Source: Nitrincola tibetensis
GTDB taxonomy: Bacteria; Pseudomonadota; Gammaproteobacteria; Pseudomonadales; Balneatricaceae
DNA: 64,000 nucleotides
Assembly: GCF_003284585.1 (NCBI RefSeq)
Contig: NZ_QKRX01000002.1
Span: 62,001-126,000 of the forward strand
Direction: 5' to 3'
The notes beneath the pieces are model-generated. The model saw only the letters and a program-made list of their open reading frames with translations, was not told the DNA's origin and did not search any database. Positions 1-7,210 of this stretch are shown here, one piece after another; the first letter of the stretch is position 1; the number at the start of each line of letters is the position of its first letter. Both the position numbers and the translations under genes were made by a program.

Positions 1-2
1 TT

Positions 3-758
3 GTATTGTTTTCATCCGCCACAACCTTGTTCGGTAATCCAGGACAAAGCAATTATGTTGCAGCCAATCTAGGTCTAGAAGCCTTAGCTAGCCTTCGTGA
101 ACAGCAGGGCCTTGCTGCCACCTGCGTGCGTTGGGGAGCTATAGACGATGTGGGTTTCTTAGCCCGAAATGAAAAAATCAAAGAATCCTTGCAAAGTCGC
201 ATGGGTGGAGATGCACTGAAGTCAGATGTGGCGCTATCGATTCTAGAAGTACAGTTGCAGCGCAAGATCACCTTGTTAGGTGTTATGGAGCTGGATTGGA
301 GTGCTTTAAATCGCTTTTTGCCAACGGCAGACTCGCCCAAGTTTAAAGAGGTGGCCGCATTTGCAGGGGATCTTGATCAGGATGCGGAAGGGCGTGCGTA
401 TATAGAACATTTAATGCACACTCTGCCGCCAGAGGAATTTAAAAGGACCCTTATGGATATGTTAAAAACGGAGTTGAGTAAAATTTTGTTAATCTCGGAA
501 GATAAAATCGACACGGAACGTTCGGTATATGATATGGGATTTGATTCCCTCATGGGCGTAGAACTCATGACCGCAATTGACAATCGATTCGGATTGCAAT
601 TGCCCGTCATGGCCTTAAGCGAAGCCTCTTCACTCTCGAAGCTAAGCCAAATGTTGATCGATAAGTTGCAGGCGACGGACGAAGGAAGCGACGATGTCAC
701 TGTCGAGCAAATGGCACGTAGCCACGGAGTCAGTATTGAAGGGGCCTTGTCTGAATGA
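3..758 (+). CDS. Type I polyketide synthase, C-terminal KR-ACP part (5' end outside window)
   Basis: This is the last 251 codons of a modular polyketide or fatty-acid synthase whose start lies upstream of the window. The frame is open to the left edge, so the TTG at position 6 is not a credible start. The first residues are the end of a ketoreductase domain: LFGNPGQSNYVAANLG carries the catalytic Tyr and Asn. After a linker comes an acyl carrier domain with DMGFDSLMGVELM, whose Ser (about residue 180) takes phosphopantetheine. The next gene overlaps by 4 nt (ATGA), so the two are translationally coupled. A PKS next to an alpha-oxoamine synthase and kps export genes recalls RkpA/RkpG of rhizobial K-antigen loci. 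By inference it makes an acyl chain for a lipid anchor or initiator. The domain calls are firm and the role is not. Confidence 0.9.
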   Translation, partial: VLFSSATTLFGNPGQSNYVAANLGLEALASLREQQGLAATCVRWGAIDDVGFLARNEKIKESLQSRMGGDALKSDVALSILEVQLQRKITLLGVMELDWSALNRFLPTADSPKFKEVAAFAGDLDQDAEGRAYIEHLMHTLPPEEFKRTLMDMLKTELSKILLISEDKIDTERSVYDMGFDSLMGVELMTAIDNRFGLQLPVMALSEASSLSKLSQMLIDKLQATDEGSDDVTVEQMARSHGVSIEGALSE

Positions 759-2086
759 AACGCAAGAACTTATCCGAACAGCTTAAACAAAAGTTGATCG
801 AAAGGTCGGTGCAGCGCAAGTTAGAAAGTGCTCAGGATGAAAGCCAAGGATTGCTTGAAAAGTTGACACTCTCGGGAAGTCAGCGACGCTCTCGATTTGT
901 CGACTTTACGCGTCATCCTGCGCATCAGCAAATCTCGATTATGCGAGAAGGCGCTCAGCGCTTAGGCGTGAAAGACCCCTTTTTTCGCGTGCATGAAGGT
1001 TGCGCAGGTGCCACAACACGCATTGACGGACGAGAGTGCATTAATTTTGCAAGTTACAACTATCTAGGCTTATCGGGCGATCCACGTGTCAATCAAGCGG
1101 CGATTGAAGCAGTGGAGCGCTATGGAACCTCGGTCTCTGCCAGCCGTATGGTGGCAGGCGAACGTCCTATTCATCAAGCCTTAGAGAGAGAAATAGCGGA
1201 CACCTATGGCGTCGATGATGCTGTTGCCTTTGTCAGTGGTCATGCGACCAACGTATCCAGCATTGGCTTTTTAATGGGTCCTAAAGACCTTATTGTGCAT
1301 GATGAGTACATTCACAACAGCAGCGTGGTGGGTGCCCAGCTTGCCGGATCAAAGCGTATTGCCTTTAGGCACAATGATATGCGCTCACTTGCAGACATCC
1401 TAGAAGCGCAGCGTCCGCACTTCGAGCGAGTGTTAATCATCGTTGAAGGTCTGTACAGCATGGATGGGGATTTCCCAGATCTGCCGGAGTTGGTGAGTTT
1501 AAAGAATCGCTATGATGCTTGGCTCATGGTGGATGAAGCTCACTCGTTTGGTGTGATGGGCTCTACTGGAATGGGACTGCGAGAGCATTTTGGTTTACCA
1601 GGGCATGTAGTGGATATCTGGATGGGAACGTTTAGCAAAAGCCTTTCAGGTTGTGGTGGCTATATTGCCGGTTGCCAAGCCTTGATTGATATGCTGAAAA
1701 CTTTATCACCTGGTTTTTTATACAGTGTTGGTTTGCCGGCTCAAGTAGCGGCTCCCGTCTTGACCAGTTTGCAAATCCTTCGGCAAGAGCCGGAGCGAAT
1801 TGTTAAGCTGAAGCTAGTGTCGGACTATTTTTTAGACAAAGCCAAGTCTAAGGGGTTTGATACGGGTCATAGCTTGGGATGGGCCGTGGTGCCGATTTTG
1901 ACGGGCAGCTCGTTAAAAGCAGGGCAGCTCTCGGTTGAGTTGTTTGATCGCGGTATCAATGTGCAGCCTATTTTGTATCCGGCCGTCCCTGAAAAGAGCG
2001 CACGTTTACGTTTCTTTTTAAGTTCACAGCATAGCTACGAACAAATTGACTATACATTAAACAATTTATCTAAGATTTGGCAGTAA
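755..2086 (+). CDS. Alpha-oxoamine synthase (AONS/serine palmitoyltransferase-like, RkpG-like)
   Basis: PLP-dependent enzyme of 443 residues in the 8-amino-7-oxononanoate synthase/serine palmitoyltransferase family, which condenses an acyl thioester with an amino acid and releases CO2. Visible family motifs are SYNYLGL, SMDGD, DEAHSFG and GTFSKSLSGCGGY, with the Schiff-base Lys at residue 295. The N-terminal ~60 residues are a charged extension not needed in biotin-pathway BioF. The start overlaps the PKS stop by 4 nt (ATGA). The likely substrate is the acyl chain held on the upstream ACP, giving an amino-ketone lipid. RkpG of Sinorhizobium, an AONS homologue next to a PKS-like RkpA in a capsule locus, is the closest described arrangement. 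A sphingoid-like capsule lipid anchor is inference. A role in biotin synthesis is unlikely in this context. Confidence 0.88.
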   Translation: MKRKNLSEQLKQKLIERSVQRKLESAQDESQGLLEKLTLSGSQRRSRFVDFTRHPAHQQISIMREGAQRLGVKDPFFRVHEGCAGATTRIDGRECINFASYNYLGLSGDPRVNQAAIEAVERYGTSVSASRMVAGERPIHQALEREIADTYGVDDAVAFVSGHATNVSSIGFLMGPKDLIVHDEYIHNSSVVGAQLAGSKRIAFRHNDMRSLADILEAQRPHFERVLIIVEGLYSMDGDFPDLPELVSLKNRYDAWLMVDEAHSFGVMGSTGMGLREHFGLPGHVVDIWMGTFSKSLSGCGGYIAGCQALIDMLKTLSPGFLYSVGLPAQVAAPVLTSLQILRQEPERIVKLKLVSDYFLDKAKSKGFDTGHSLGWAVVPILTGSSLKAGQLSVELFDRGINVQPILYPAVPEKSARLRFFLSSQHSYEQIDYTLNNLSKIWQ

Positions 2087-2129
2087 TTAAACGATTGACT
2101 CAATTTTTACTAGCCGCAAAGTCTGAATA

Positions 2130-2196
2130 GGGTTACCATTTCGTTGCAGTTTTGCTGAGAGAGAATAAGAAAAGTCTTATTTAGCGAAGGTAACCC
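2130..2196 (+). other. Structured leader between the AONS gene and the lipoprotein gene
   Basis: GGGTTACC (2130-2137) pairs exactly with GGTAACCC (2189-2196). TTCG (2140-2143) pairs with CGAA (2185-2188) after a two-base bulge. Inside sits a second hairpin, ATAAGA (2165-2170) with TCTTAT (2175-2180), around a four-base loop. The element starts 44 nt after the upstream stop and ends 30 nt before the next start codon. No U-tract follows, so it is a poor intrinsic terminator. It could be an mRNA-processing or stability element, or a regulatory leader. It matches no riboswitch consensus that I can recall. Confidence 0.45.
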
Positions 2197-2225
2197 CTAA
2201 GGAATCTACGGGAGACAAGGTCATA

Positions 2226-2636
2226 ATGGTTTCAATCTCTTCAGCTCATACCAAGGCATTGGTCTTGGGCTCACTCATCCTTTTATTGGGTGCATGCGCT
2301 CAGTTCCCGCAAAACCCCCAACACGACTCTAATCAAAGAGCCAGCACGGTTTTGTCGCCCTCTGCTTACCCGCCTTTGCCCGCTGATATCAGCCAGTATT
2401 TTTCAGACAGCCTTCAGGCATCGTTGATCGCTTTGCCCACGTCACCTTGGGGAAACAACGTCGAAATAGAACTGCAAGATGCTTATTTTTCAGCGAATGG
2501 TCGCTTATGTCGTGCCTTCTTCGTTCGAGATATATCAGGTCAAGCATCAGAGCATTTGGCCTGCCAAACATCGGCTCAACAGTGGCAAGAAGTACGGCCT
2601 GTTACTCGAATATTAAATACGTCAAGCCATGGATAA
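2226..2636 (+). CDS. Small outer-membrane lipoprotein
   Basis: Predicted lipoprotein of 136 residues. The N-terminal signal has a hydrophobic core (LVLGSLILLLGA) and the lipobox LGAC, with the lipidated Cys at residue 24. Residue 25 is Ala rather than Asp, which favours outer-membrane sorting. The mature part is Pro/Ser-rich at first. It ends in a region with two cysteines (GRLCRAFFVR and LACQT) and a Trp, resembling the C-terminal part of 17-kDa surface-antigen proteins (CR...G...aC...W). The gene sits directly before kpsD, so by inference it may assist the export channel. No catalytic motif is visible. The start follows a purine stretch (GGGAGACAAGG) about 5 nt upstream. Confidence 0.75.
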   Translation: MVSISSAHTKALVLGSLILLLGACAQFPQNPQHDSNQRASTVLSPSAYPPLPADISQYFSDSLQASLIALPTSPWGNNVEIELQDAYFSANGRLCRAFFVRDISGQASEHLACQTSAQQWQEVRPVTRILNTSSHG

Positions 2637-2667
2637 CCTATAGCCATCGTGCCTAGAGAAACGGATT

Positions 2668-4356
2668 ATGTTGCGTAAAACTTTACATCGTGTTGTTCTG
2701 ATCAGTAGTGTATTCATGAGTGCTTGGGCCGGAGCCCAAAGCTTAACCGACTCCGGCATTTTACCTACGGGTGACCGTGCCATCGCCGTGCCCGAGCGGG
2801 TAGAGGAACAAACGCGTAGCCAGTGGAGTACTGGCACCTATGGCCCAGTTCCTGCGGCAGCCATCACTGGCGACATTCGCCCCTTTGGCTCGCATTTGTT
2901 TACGGGCGGCTTTAGTGGGTTGCGTTCCGATGGCTTAAATGATGACTACATGATTGCACCGGGCGATCAAGTCACGTTGCGTGTATGGGGTGCTATCGAA
3001 CTAGAGCGTGTATTGCCCGTTGATGCACAAGGCAATATTTTTATCCCATCCATTGGTCCCATTAGTGTTAAGGGGCTTAGCAACAGCCAGTTAAACGGAC
3101 GGGTTAAGTCGGCTATCCTGAGTGTTTACCCCGAGAATGTTAATGTCTACACGAACTTGCAGGGCGTACAGCCTGTCGCGGTGTTTGTTGCAGGTTATGT
3201 AACTCACCCCGGGCGTTATGCGGGCACTCCAAATGACTCCCTGCTGTATTTCTTAGATCAAGCCGGTGGAATTGACGATCAATTGGGCAGTTACCGACGT
3301 GTGAAGGTGCTGCGCCAGAATAAAGTCATCGCTGAAGCGGATCTGTACGACTTTTTAATTGAAGGCAAGCTGGTCCGGCCACAGTTTAAAGATGGCGATA
3401 CCATCTTGATTGAGGAACGTGGCCCGAGCGTGACTGTGACTGGCGATGTCCAGCGTGAATACCATTATGAACTAACTCCCTCCGATTTATCCGGTGAAGC
3501 CTTGTTGCGCCTTGCACGCCTTAAATCAGGCGTGTCGCATGTACTGCTAAGAGGTGGGCGTACACAAGGGCCCATCTCGGTGTACTACGATATTGGCGAA
3601 TTTCCGCAGCAGAGTTTACAAAGTGGGGATGAGCTACTCTTTAGTGCAGACCAGCGTGACGAAACGATTGTGGTACAGCTAGAAGGCAGCTTTTACGGCC
3701 CTTCACGTTATGCCTTGCCAAAAGACGCACGCTTGCATGAACTGCTGAGCGCCGTCGCCGTGCCACAAACCCTAACCGATGTGAACAGCGTTTCGTTGCG
3801 TCGTGTGAGTGTGGCAGAGCGGCAAAAACAATCCTTGCTTGATAGCCTCAACCGCTTAGAAGCCACCTATTTAGGTGCCTCTTCATCGACAGCACAAGAG
3901 GCGCAGATTCGGGTCACTGAGTCAGAGTTGATATCACGTTTTGTGCAAAAAGCATCGCAGGTTGAGCCCACAGGGCGCTTAGTCGTCGCGCGCAATGATC
4001 AAATCAGCGATATACGCCTGCAAGATGGCGACATCATCACACTGCCAGAATACAGCGATGCTGTCTTAATCAGCGGCGAAGTGCGCGTGCCTCAATCTGT
4101 TGTATTTACACCTGGTTTAACCGCCTATGAGTACATTGATGGTGCGGGTGGCTTTACTCAACACGCAGATATTAATCAGGTGTTGGTGATCCGCCAAAAT
4201 GGCGAAGTCGTGGAAGCTCGGAACATTGTTTTGCGTGCAGGCGACGAGATTCTTGTACTGCCAAAAGTGCCTGTTAAGAATCTGCAGTTGGCCTCAGTTA
4301 TCAGCCAAATTGTGTTTAATATGGCTGCGGTTGCAAAAGTGGTGTTGGACCTGTAA
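2668..4356 (+). CDS. kpsD: KpsD/Wza-type polysaccharide export protein
   Basis: Periplasmic/outer-membrane capsule export protein of 562 residues. A cleavable signal peptide ends near AWAGAQS (about residue 25). The poly-export domain begins with DDYMIAPGDQVTLRVWG at about residue 92. Several SLBB-type beta-grasp repeats follow, recognisable by VAGYVTHPGRY, VTGDVQREYHY, LEGSFYGPSRY and ISGEVRVPQSV, each followed by a helix such as YEYIDGAGGF. The length matches E. coli KpsD (about 560) rather than Wza (about 380). No C-terminal helix typical of Wza is evident, so the outer-membrane pore may involve a partner, perhaps the lipoprotein encoded just upstream. The kpsM-kpsT-kpsE genes follow immediately. 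Confidence 0.93.
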   Translation: MLRKTLHRVVLISSVFMSAWAGAQSLTDSGILPTGDRAIAVPERVEEQTRSQWSTGTYGPVPAAAITGDIRPFGSHLFTGGFSGLRSDGLNDDYMIAPGDQVTLRVWGAIELERVLPVDAQGNIFIPSIGPISVKGLSNSQLNGRVKSAILSVYPENVNVYTNLQGVQPVAVFVAGYVTHPGRYAGTPNDSLLYFLDQAGGIDDQLGSYRRVKVLRQNKVIAEADLYDFLIEGKLVRPQFKDGDTILIEERGPSVTVTGDVQREYHYELTPSDLSGEALLRLARLKSGVSHVLLRGGRTQGPISVYYDIGEFPQQSLQSGDELLFSADQRDETIVVQLEGSFYGPSRYALPKDARLHELLSAVAVPQTLTDVNSVSLRRVSVAERQKQSLLDSLNRLEATYLGASSSTAQEAQIRVTESELISRFVQKASQVEPTGRLVVARNDQISDIRLQDGDIITLPEYSDAVLISGEVRVPQSVVFTPGLTAYEYIDGAGGFTQHADINQVLVIRQNGEVVEARNIVLRAGDEILVLPKVPVKNLQLASVISQIVFNMAAVAKVVLDL

Positions 4357-4370
4357 ACCCATCGGAATTT

Positions 4371-4398
4371 GAAGGCGTCAGTGCTGGCTGACGTCTTC
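4371..4398 (+). other. 11-bp hairpin between kpsD and kpsM
   Basis: GAAGGCGTCAG (4371-4381) pairs with CTGACGTCTTC (4388-4398), with one G-U pair and a six-base loop. It lies 14 nt after the kpsD stop and 20 nt before the kpsM start, and is not followed by a T-run. A stability or processing hairpin that sets relative expression of kpsD and the transporter genes is more likely than a terminator. Confidence 0.5.
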
Positions 4399-4418
4399 GT
4401 AGTAAAAGGGAGCCAGTT

Positions 4419-5207
4419 GTGAAGAAACGTACGCCTTGGCAAGTGACGAGAGCGGTTTGGTACGCAATGTTTATGCGCGAGGCTGTTGCGCGGACCATGG
4501 CTGACCGTATGGCGTGGTTTTGGATGTTGGCTGAGCCGATTATGTTTGTAACAGCTATGATTTTTGTTCGAACAGTCATCCTAGGCCGGACTCGTATGCT
4601 TTATAACGCTGACTTTGTGCCTTGGCTAATTGTCGGTCTTCTTGGATTCTTTCTGTTCCGAGAAAATATGATGCGTTCTTTAGGAGCGGTTGAAGCAAAT
4701 AGTGGTCTATTCGCGTATCGTCAAGTTAAGCCTGTGGATTCGGTGCTGGTGCGTTGCTTTTTAGAGGGGATTCTAAAAAGCTTCATTCTGGTGCTGTTTA
4801 TCTTGGGTGGTTATCTCTTAGATTTAAAGCTCATTCCCGATCTAGCCTTAGAGGCCATGTTTGCTTGGGTTTCCTTATGGTTGCTGGGGCTCGGCATAGG
4901 TTTAGTGGTGTCTGCTCTTGCAGGCCTTGTTGCTGAAGTTGGAATTGTCGTTAAACTATTGTCTTTCCCTCTTATGATTTTATCGGGGGTTATACTACCC
5001 GTGACAATGCTTCCGTATTTTCTTCAGCCGTATGTGTTAATGAATCCAATTGCTCATGGTATAGAACTTCTTCGTCTTGGTTTTTTTGAGCATTACGTTA
5101 CCTTGCCAGGAATTAACCTTTTGTATCTATGGTACTGGATAATTGGCACTGTCACACTGGGTTTAATGCTGCACATTCGTTTTGAAATGAGGTTGAAAGC
5201 GCAATGA
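4419..5207 (+). CDS. kpsM: Capsule ABC transporter permease KpsM
   Basis: Inner-membrane permease of 262 residues of the ABC-2 polysaccharide export family, which moves finished capsule chains across the inner membrane with KpsT. It shows six hydrophobic segments, for example AEPIMFVTAMIFVRTVIL, VPWLIVGLLGFFLF, a long pair at about residues 120-180, and LLSFPLMILSGVILPVTMLP. The last of these includes the Pro-rich turn typical of the family. The start is GTG, preceded by AAAGGGA with suitable spacing. The gene overlaps kpsT by 4 nt (ATGA), so the two subunits are coupled. Confidence 0.92.
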   Translation: MKKRTPWQVTRAVWYAMFMREAVARTMADRMAWFWMLAEPIMFVTAMIFVRTVILGRTRMLYNADFVPWLIVGLLGFFLFRENMMRSLGAVEANSGLFAYRQVKPVDSVLVRCFLEGILKSFILVLFILGGYLLDLKLIPDLALEAMFAWVSLWLLGLGIGLVVSALAGLVAEVGIVVKLLSFPLMILSGVILPVTMLPYFLQPYVLMNPIAHGIELLRLGFFEHYVTLPGINLLYLWYWIIGTVTLGLMLHIRFEMRLKAQ

Positions 5208-5896
5208 TTAAGATCCATAAAATGTGGAAGCGCTACCACCATCATATTGCTAATGATTGGATTCTTAAAGATATAAACCTCATCATTCCTCCTAAAGTTA
5301 GCGTTGGCCTTATTGGTCATAATGGTGCAGGTAAATCCACCTTGCTTCGACTTATTGCGGGTATGGACTCACCAACGCGCGGGAATATTTGGCGTAAATG
5401 CAGTGTGTCTTGGCCTATAGGATTATCCGGTGGTTTTAAGCCATCTATGACAGGCCGTCAGAATGTCAAATTTGTAGCAAGAGTCATGGGTGGTGGTGAT
5501 GAAGAAATTCAACGTGTTATTGCCTTCGTGCAAGATTTTGCGGAGATAGGAAAATCCTTTGATGAGCCAGTTCAAACCTATTCGTCGGGTATGCAAGCGC
5601 GCTTACGCTTTGGTTTATCATTGGCGTTTGACTTTGACGTGTATCTATCTGACGAAGCAACCGCAGTGGGCGATAAAGCTTTTAAAGCTAAAGCAACTAA
5701 AGCCTTTAAAAAACGGGTGGGTAAGTCCAGCTTGATCATCGTCTCGCACAGTGAAGGCATTATCAAAGATTTGTGTAAAGCGGGCGTTTGGGTGCACGAT
5801 GGTAAAGCACGTTGGTATGAAGACGTCAACGAGGCACTAAGTGATTACACCGATAGTTTAAAAAATCGAACAATTAAGGTTCCAACATCATCATGA
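5204..5896 (+). CDS. kpsT: Capsule ABC transporter ATPase KpsT
   Basis: ATP-binding subunit of 230 residues. Walker A is GHNGAGKST (residues 38-46), the signature is YSSGMQARLRFGLS, Walker B ends in VYLSDEATAVGD, and the switch His lies in IIVSHS. The WPIGLSGGFKPSMTGRQNV segment is characteristic of polysaccharide-exporting KpsT/Wzt ATPases. There is no C-terminal carbohydrate-binding extension as in O-antigen Wzt, consistent with export that ignores chain-end caps. It overlaps kpsM and kpsE by 4 nt on each side. It powers export of the polymer made by the downstream region. Confidence 0.94.
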   Translation: MIKIHKMWKRYHHHIANDWILKDINLIIPPKVSVGLIGHNGAGKSTLLRLIAGMDSPTRGNIWRKCSVSWPIGLSGGFKPSMTGRQNVKFVARVMGGGDEEIQRVIAFVQDFAEIGKSFDEPVQTYSSGMQARLRFGLSLAFDFDVYLSDEATAVGDKAFKAKATKAFKKRVGKSSLIIVSHSEGIIKDLCKAGVWVHDGKARWYEDVNEALSDYTDSLKNRTIKVPTSS

Positions 5897-7062
5897 GTGA
5901 TTCATCAGTTTACAAGGGCGGTCGACTGGCAAGCCAACAGCATGGAAAGATCAACCCGGTTACGTTGCAGGTTATAAAACGCTACCCACATTGGTTTCTA
6001 GCCATCGTCTTTTCAATTATAGCGGGTCTGTATTGGAACCTGATTGCAACCAATCGATTTGTGTCTGAGGCCAATGTTGTTCTGGAAAGCCCGCAGATTG
6101 CTGCGCCTACACTAACTTTTCAATCCCTGATTAGTGGCGGCGGTGCTCAAGGGCGTGGTGATATGCTCCTCCTTAGAGATCATTTACTCTCAGTGGATAT
6201 GTTAAATAAGTTACAAGCACAGTTGGATGTTCGGGCTCATTATTCAGGCCAAAGCGGGCATTCGATTGATTGGTTAAGTCGCATGAGCCGACCCGATCTA
6301 CCCATGGAAGACTTTCATAAGTACTTTAAAAAGCGAGTTTCAGTTGAATTAGACGATTACGCGCAGGTTTTGCGTGTTAGGGTTGAGGCTTTTGATGCGG
6401 AAACAGCACAATCAATCGCTCAACTCTTGTTAGTCGAAGGCGAGCAGCACATGAATAATATGGGCCAACGCCTTGCTCAAGAGCAAATTCGGTTTTTAGA
6501 AATACAAGTTAACGAGTTGAGTGAACGGTTCGATGAGGCCTTAGGTATCTTAATCGAATATCAAAACCAAAGTGGTTTAGTGTCTCCACAGGGAACTGTT
6601 GAAAGCATTAATGCTGTGGTAGCAGGGCTAGAGTCTCAGTTAGCAAACCTACAAGCGCGTCGCAGCGCTCTCTTGAGCTTTCAAAGTGCAAGGTCACCAG
6701 AAGTGGTCCGGGTGGACAGTGAAATACAAGCACTTAACCAGCAAATCAATCAAGAGCGTGCACGTATGGCGCAGGCTTCTGGTGGGGCGCTCAATACAAT
6801 TTCTTCTGAATACCAACTGCTGGAGCTAAAAACACAGTTCGCAAAAGAGAGCTATTCTGGGGCATTAGCGGCGTTAGAAAACACCCGTATAGATGCAGCA
6901 CGAAAGCTTAAGCAAATCTCAGTATTGCAAAGTCCAAGCTTAGCCGAGTATGCGGTAGAGCCAAGACGTGTGTATAACACAGCTGTCTTTGTAATTATTG
7001 CGTTGTTCTTAGCCATTATTACGCAAATGCTAGTGTTGATCATTAAAGATCATTTGGATTAA
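5893..7062 (+). CDS. kpsE: Capsule export inner-membrane adaptor KpsE
   Basis: Polysaccharide co-polymerase/adaptor family protein of 389 residues that links the KpsMT transporter to the KpsD channel across the periplasm. It has an N-terminal membrane segment (WFLAIVFSIIAGLYWNL, about residues 33-50) and a C-terminal one (TAVFVIIALFLAIITQMLVL, about 363-382). A long helical periplasmic part lies between them, rich in Gln and Glu (residues about 180-330). The topology and length match KpsE. It starts inside the kpsT stop (ATGA overlap) and is the last gene of the export unit. The 148 nt that follow carry the ops element. Confidence 0.92.
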   Translation: MSDSSVYKGGRLASQQHGKINPVTLQVIKRYPHWFLAIVFSIIAGLYWNLIATNRFVSEANVVLESPQIAAPTLTFQSLISGGGAQGRGDMLLLRDHLLSVDMLNKLQAQLDVRAHYSGQSGHSIDWLSRMSRPDLPMEDFHKYFKKRVSVELDDYAQVLRVRVEAFDAETAQSIAQLLLVEGEQHMNNMGQRLAQEQIRFLEIQVNELSERFDEALGILIEYQNQSGLVSPQGTVESINAVVAGLESQLANLQARRSALLSFQSARSPEVVRVDSEIQALNQQINQERARMAQASGGALNTISSEYQLLELKTQFAKESYSGALAALENTRIDAARKLKQISVLQSPSLAEYAVEPRRVYNTAVFVIIALFLAIITQMLVLIIKDHLD

Positions 7063-7128
7063 CCCGTTTAACCTTGGCTGTCTGTCGCAGCCTGTTTGAC
7101 ATCGACAGATCCTTTCCCGAGGTTGTTA

Positions 7129-7164
7129 CTGACGTGTCAGTACCGCGACCGGGCGGTAGCGTAC
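7129..7164 (+). promoter_or_regulatory. ops/JUMPstart-like element (RfaH recruitment site)
   Basis: Positions 7152-7164 read GGCGGTAGCGTAC. The enterobacterial ops consensus is GGCGGTAGCGTGC, so 12 of 13 bases match. Just upstream, TACCGC (7141-7146) is the reverse complement of GCGGTA (7153-7158), giving a small hairpin around the site. A further short inverted repeat, CTGAC/GTCAG, lies at 7129-7140. A TTGACA hexamer at 7096-7101 could be a -35 box, but I see no convincing -10. The element lies 47 nt before the first gene of the biosynthetic region, exactly where ops sites sit in capsule and O-antigen operons. It predicts RfaH-dependent anti-termination of the long downstream transcript. Confidence 0.8.
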
Positions 7165-7210
7165 CAAATCGATACAGAACTTTTGTCAAAGTGCTCAAAA
7201 TGGAAATCCT

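Noticed and set aside
755-2086. A biotin-pathway BioF assignment for the alpha-oxoamine synthase
   Set aside because: The long N-terminal extension, the 4-nt overlap with a PKS gene and the capsule export neighbours argue against biotin synthesis.
2130-2196. A c-di-GMP or other known riboswitch in the leader before the lipoprotein gene
   Set aside because: The conserved GEMM bases are not present, and I could match no other riboswitch consensus. Only the stems are supported.
4371-4398. An intrinsic terminator between kpsD and kpsM
   Set aside because: The stem is good but no T-run follows, and kpsM has its own ribosome-binding site 8 nt further on, so read-through is expected. It is listed as a hairpin only.
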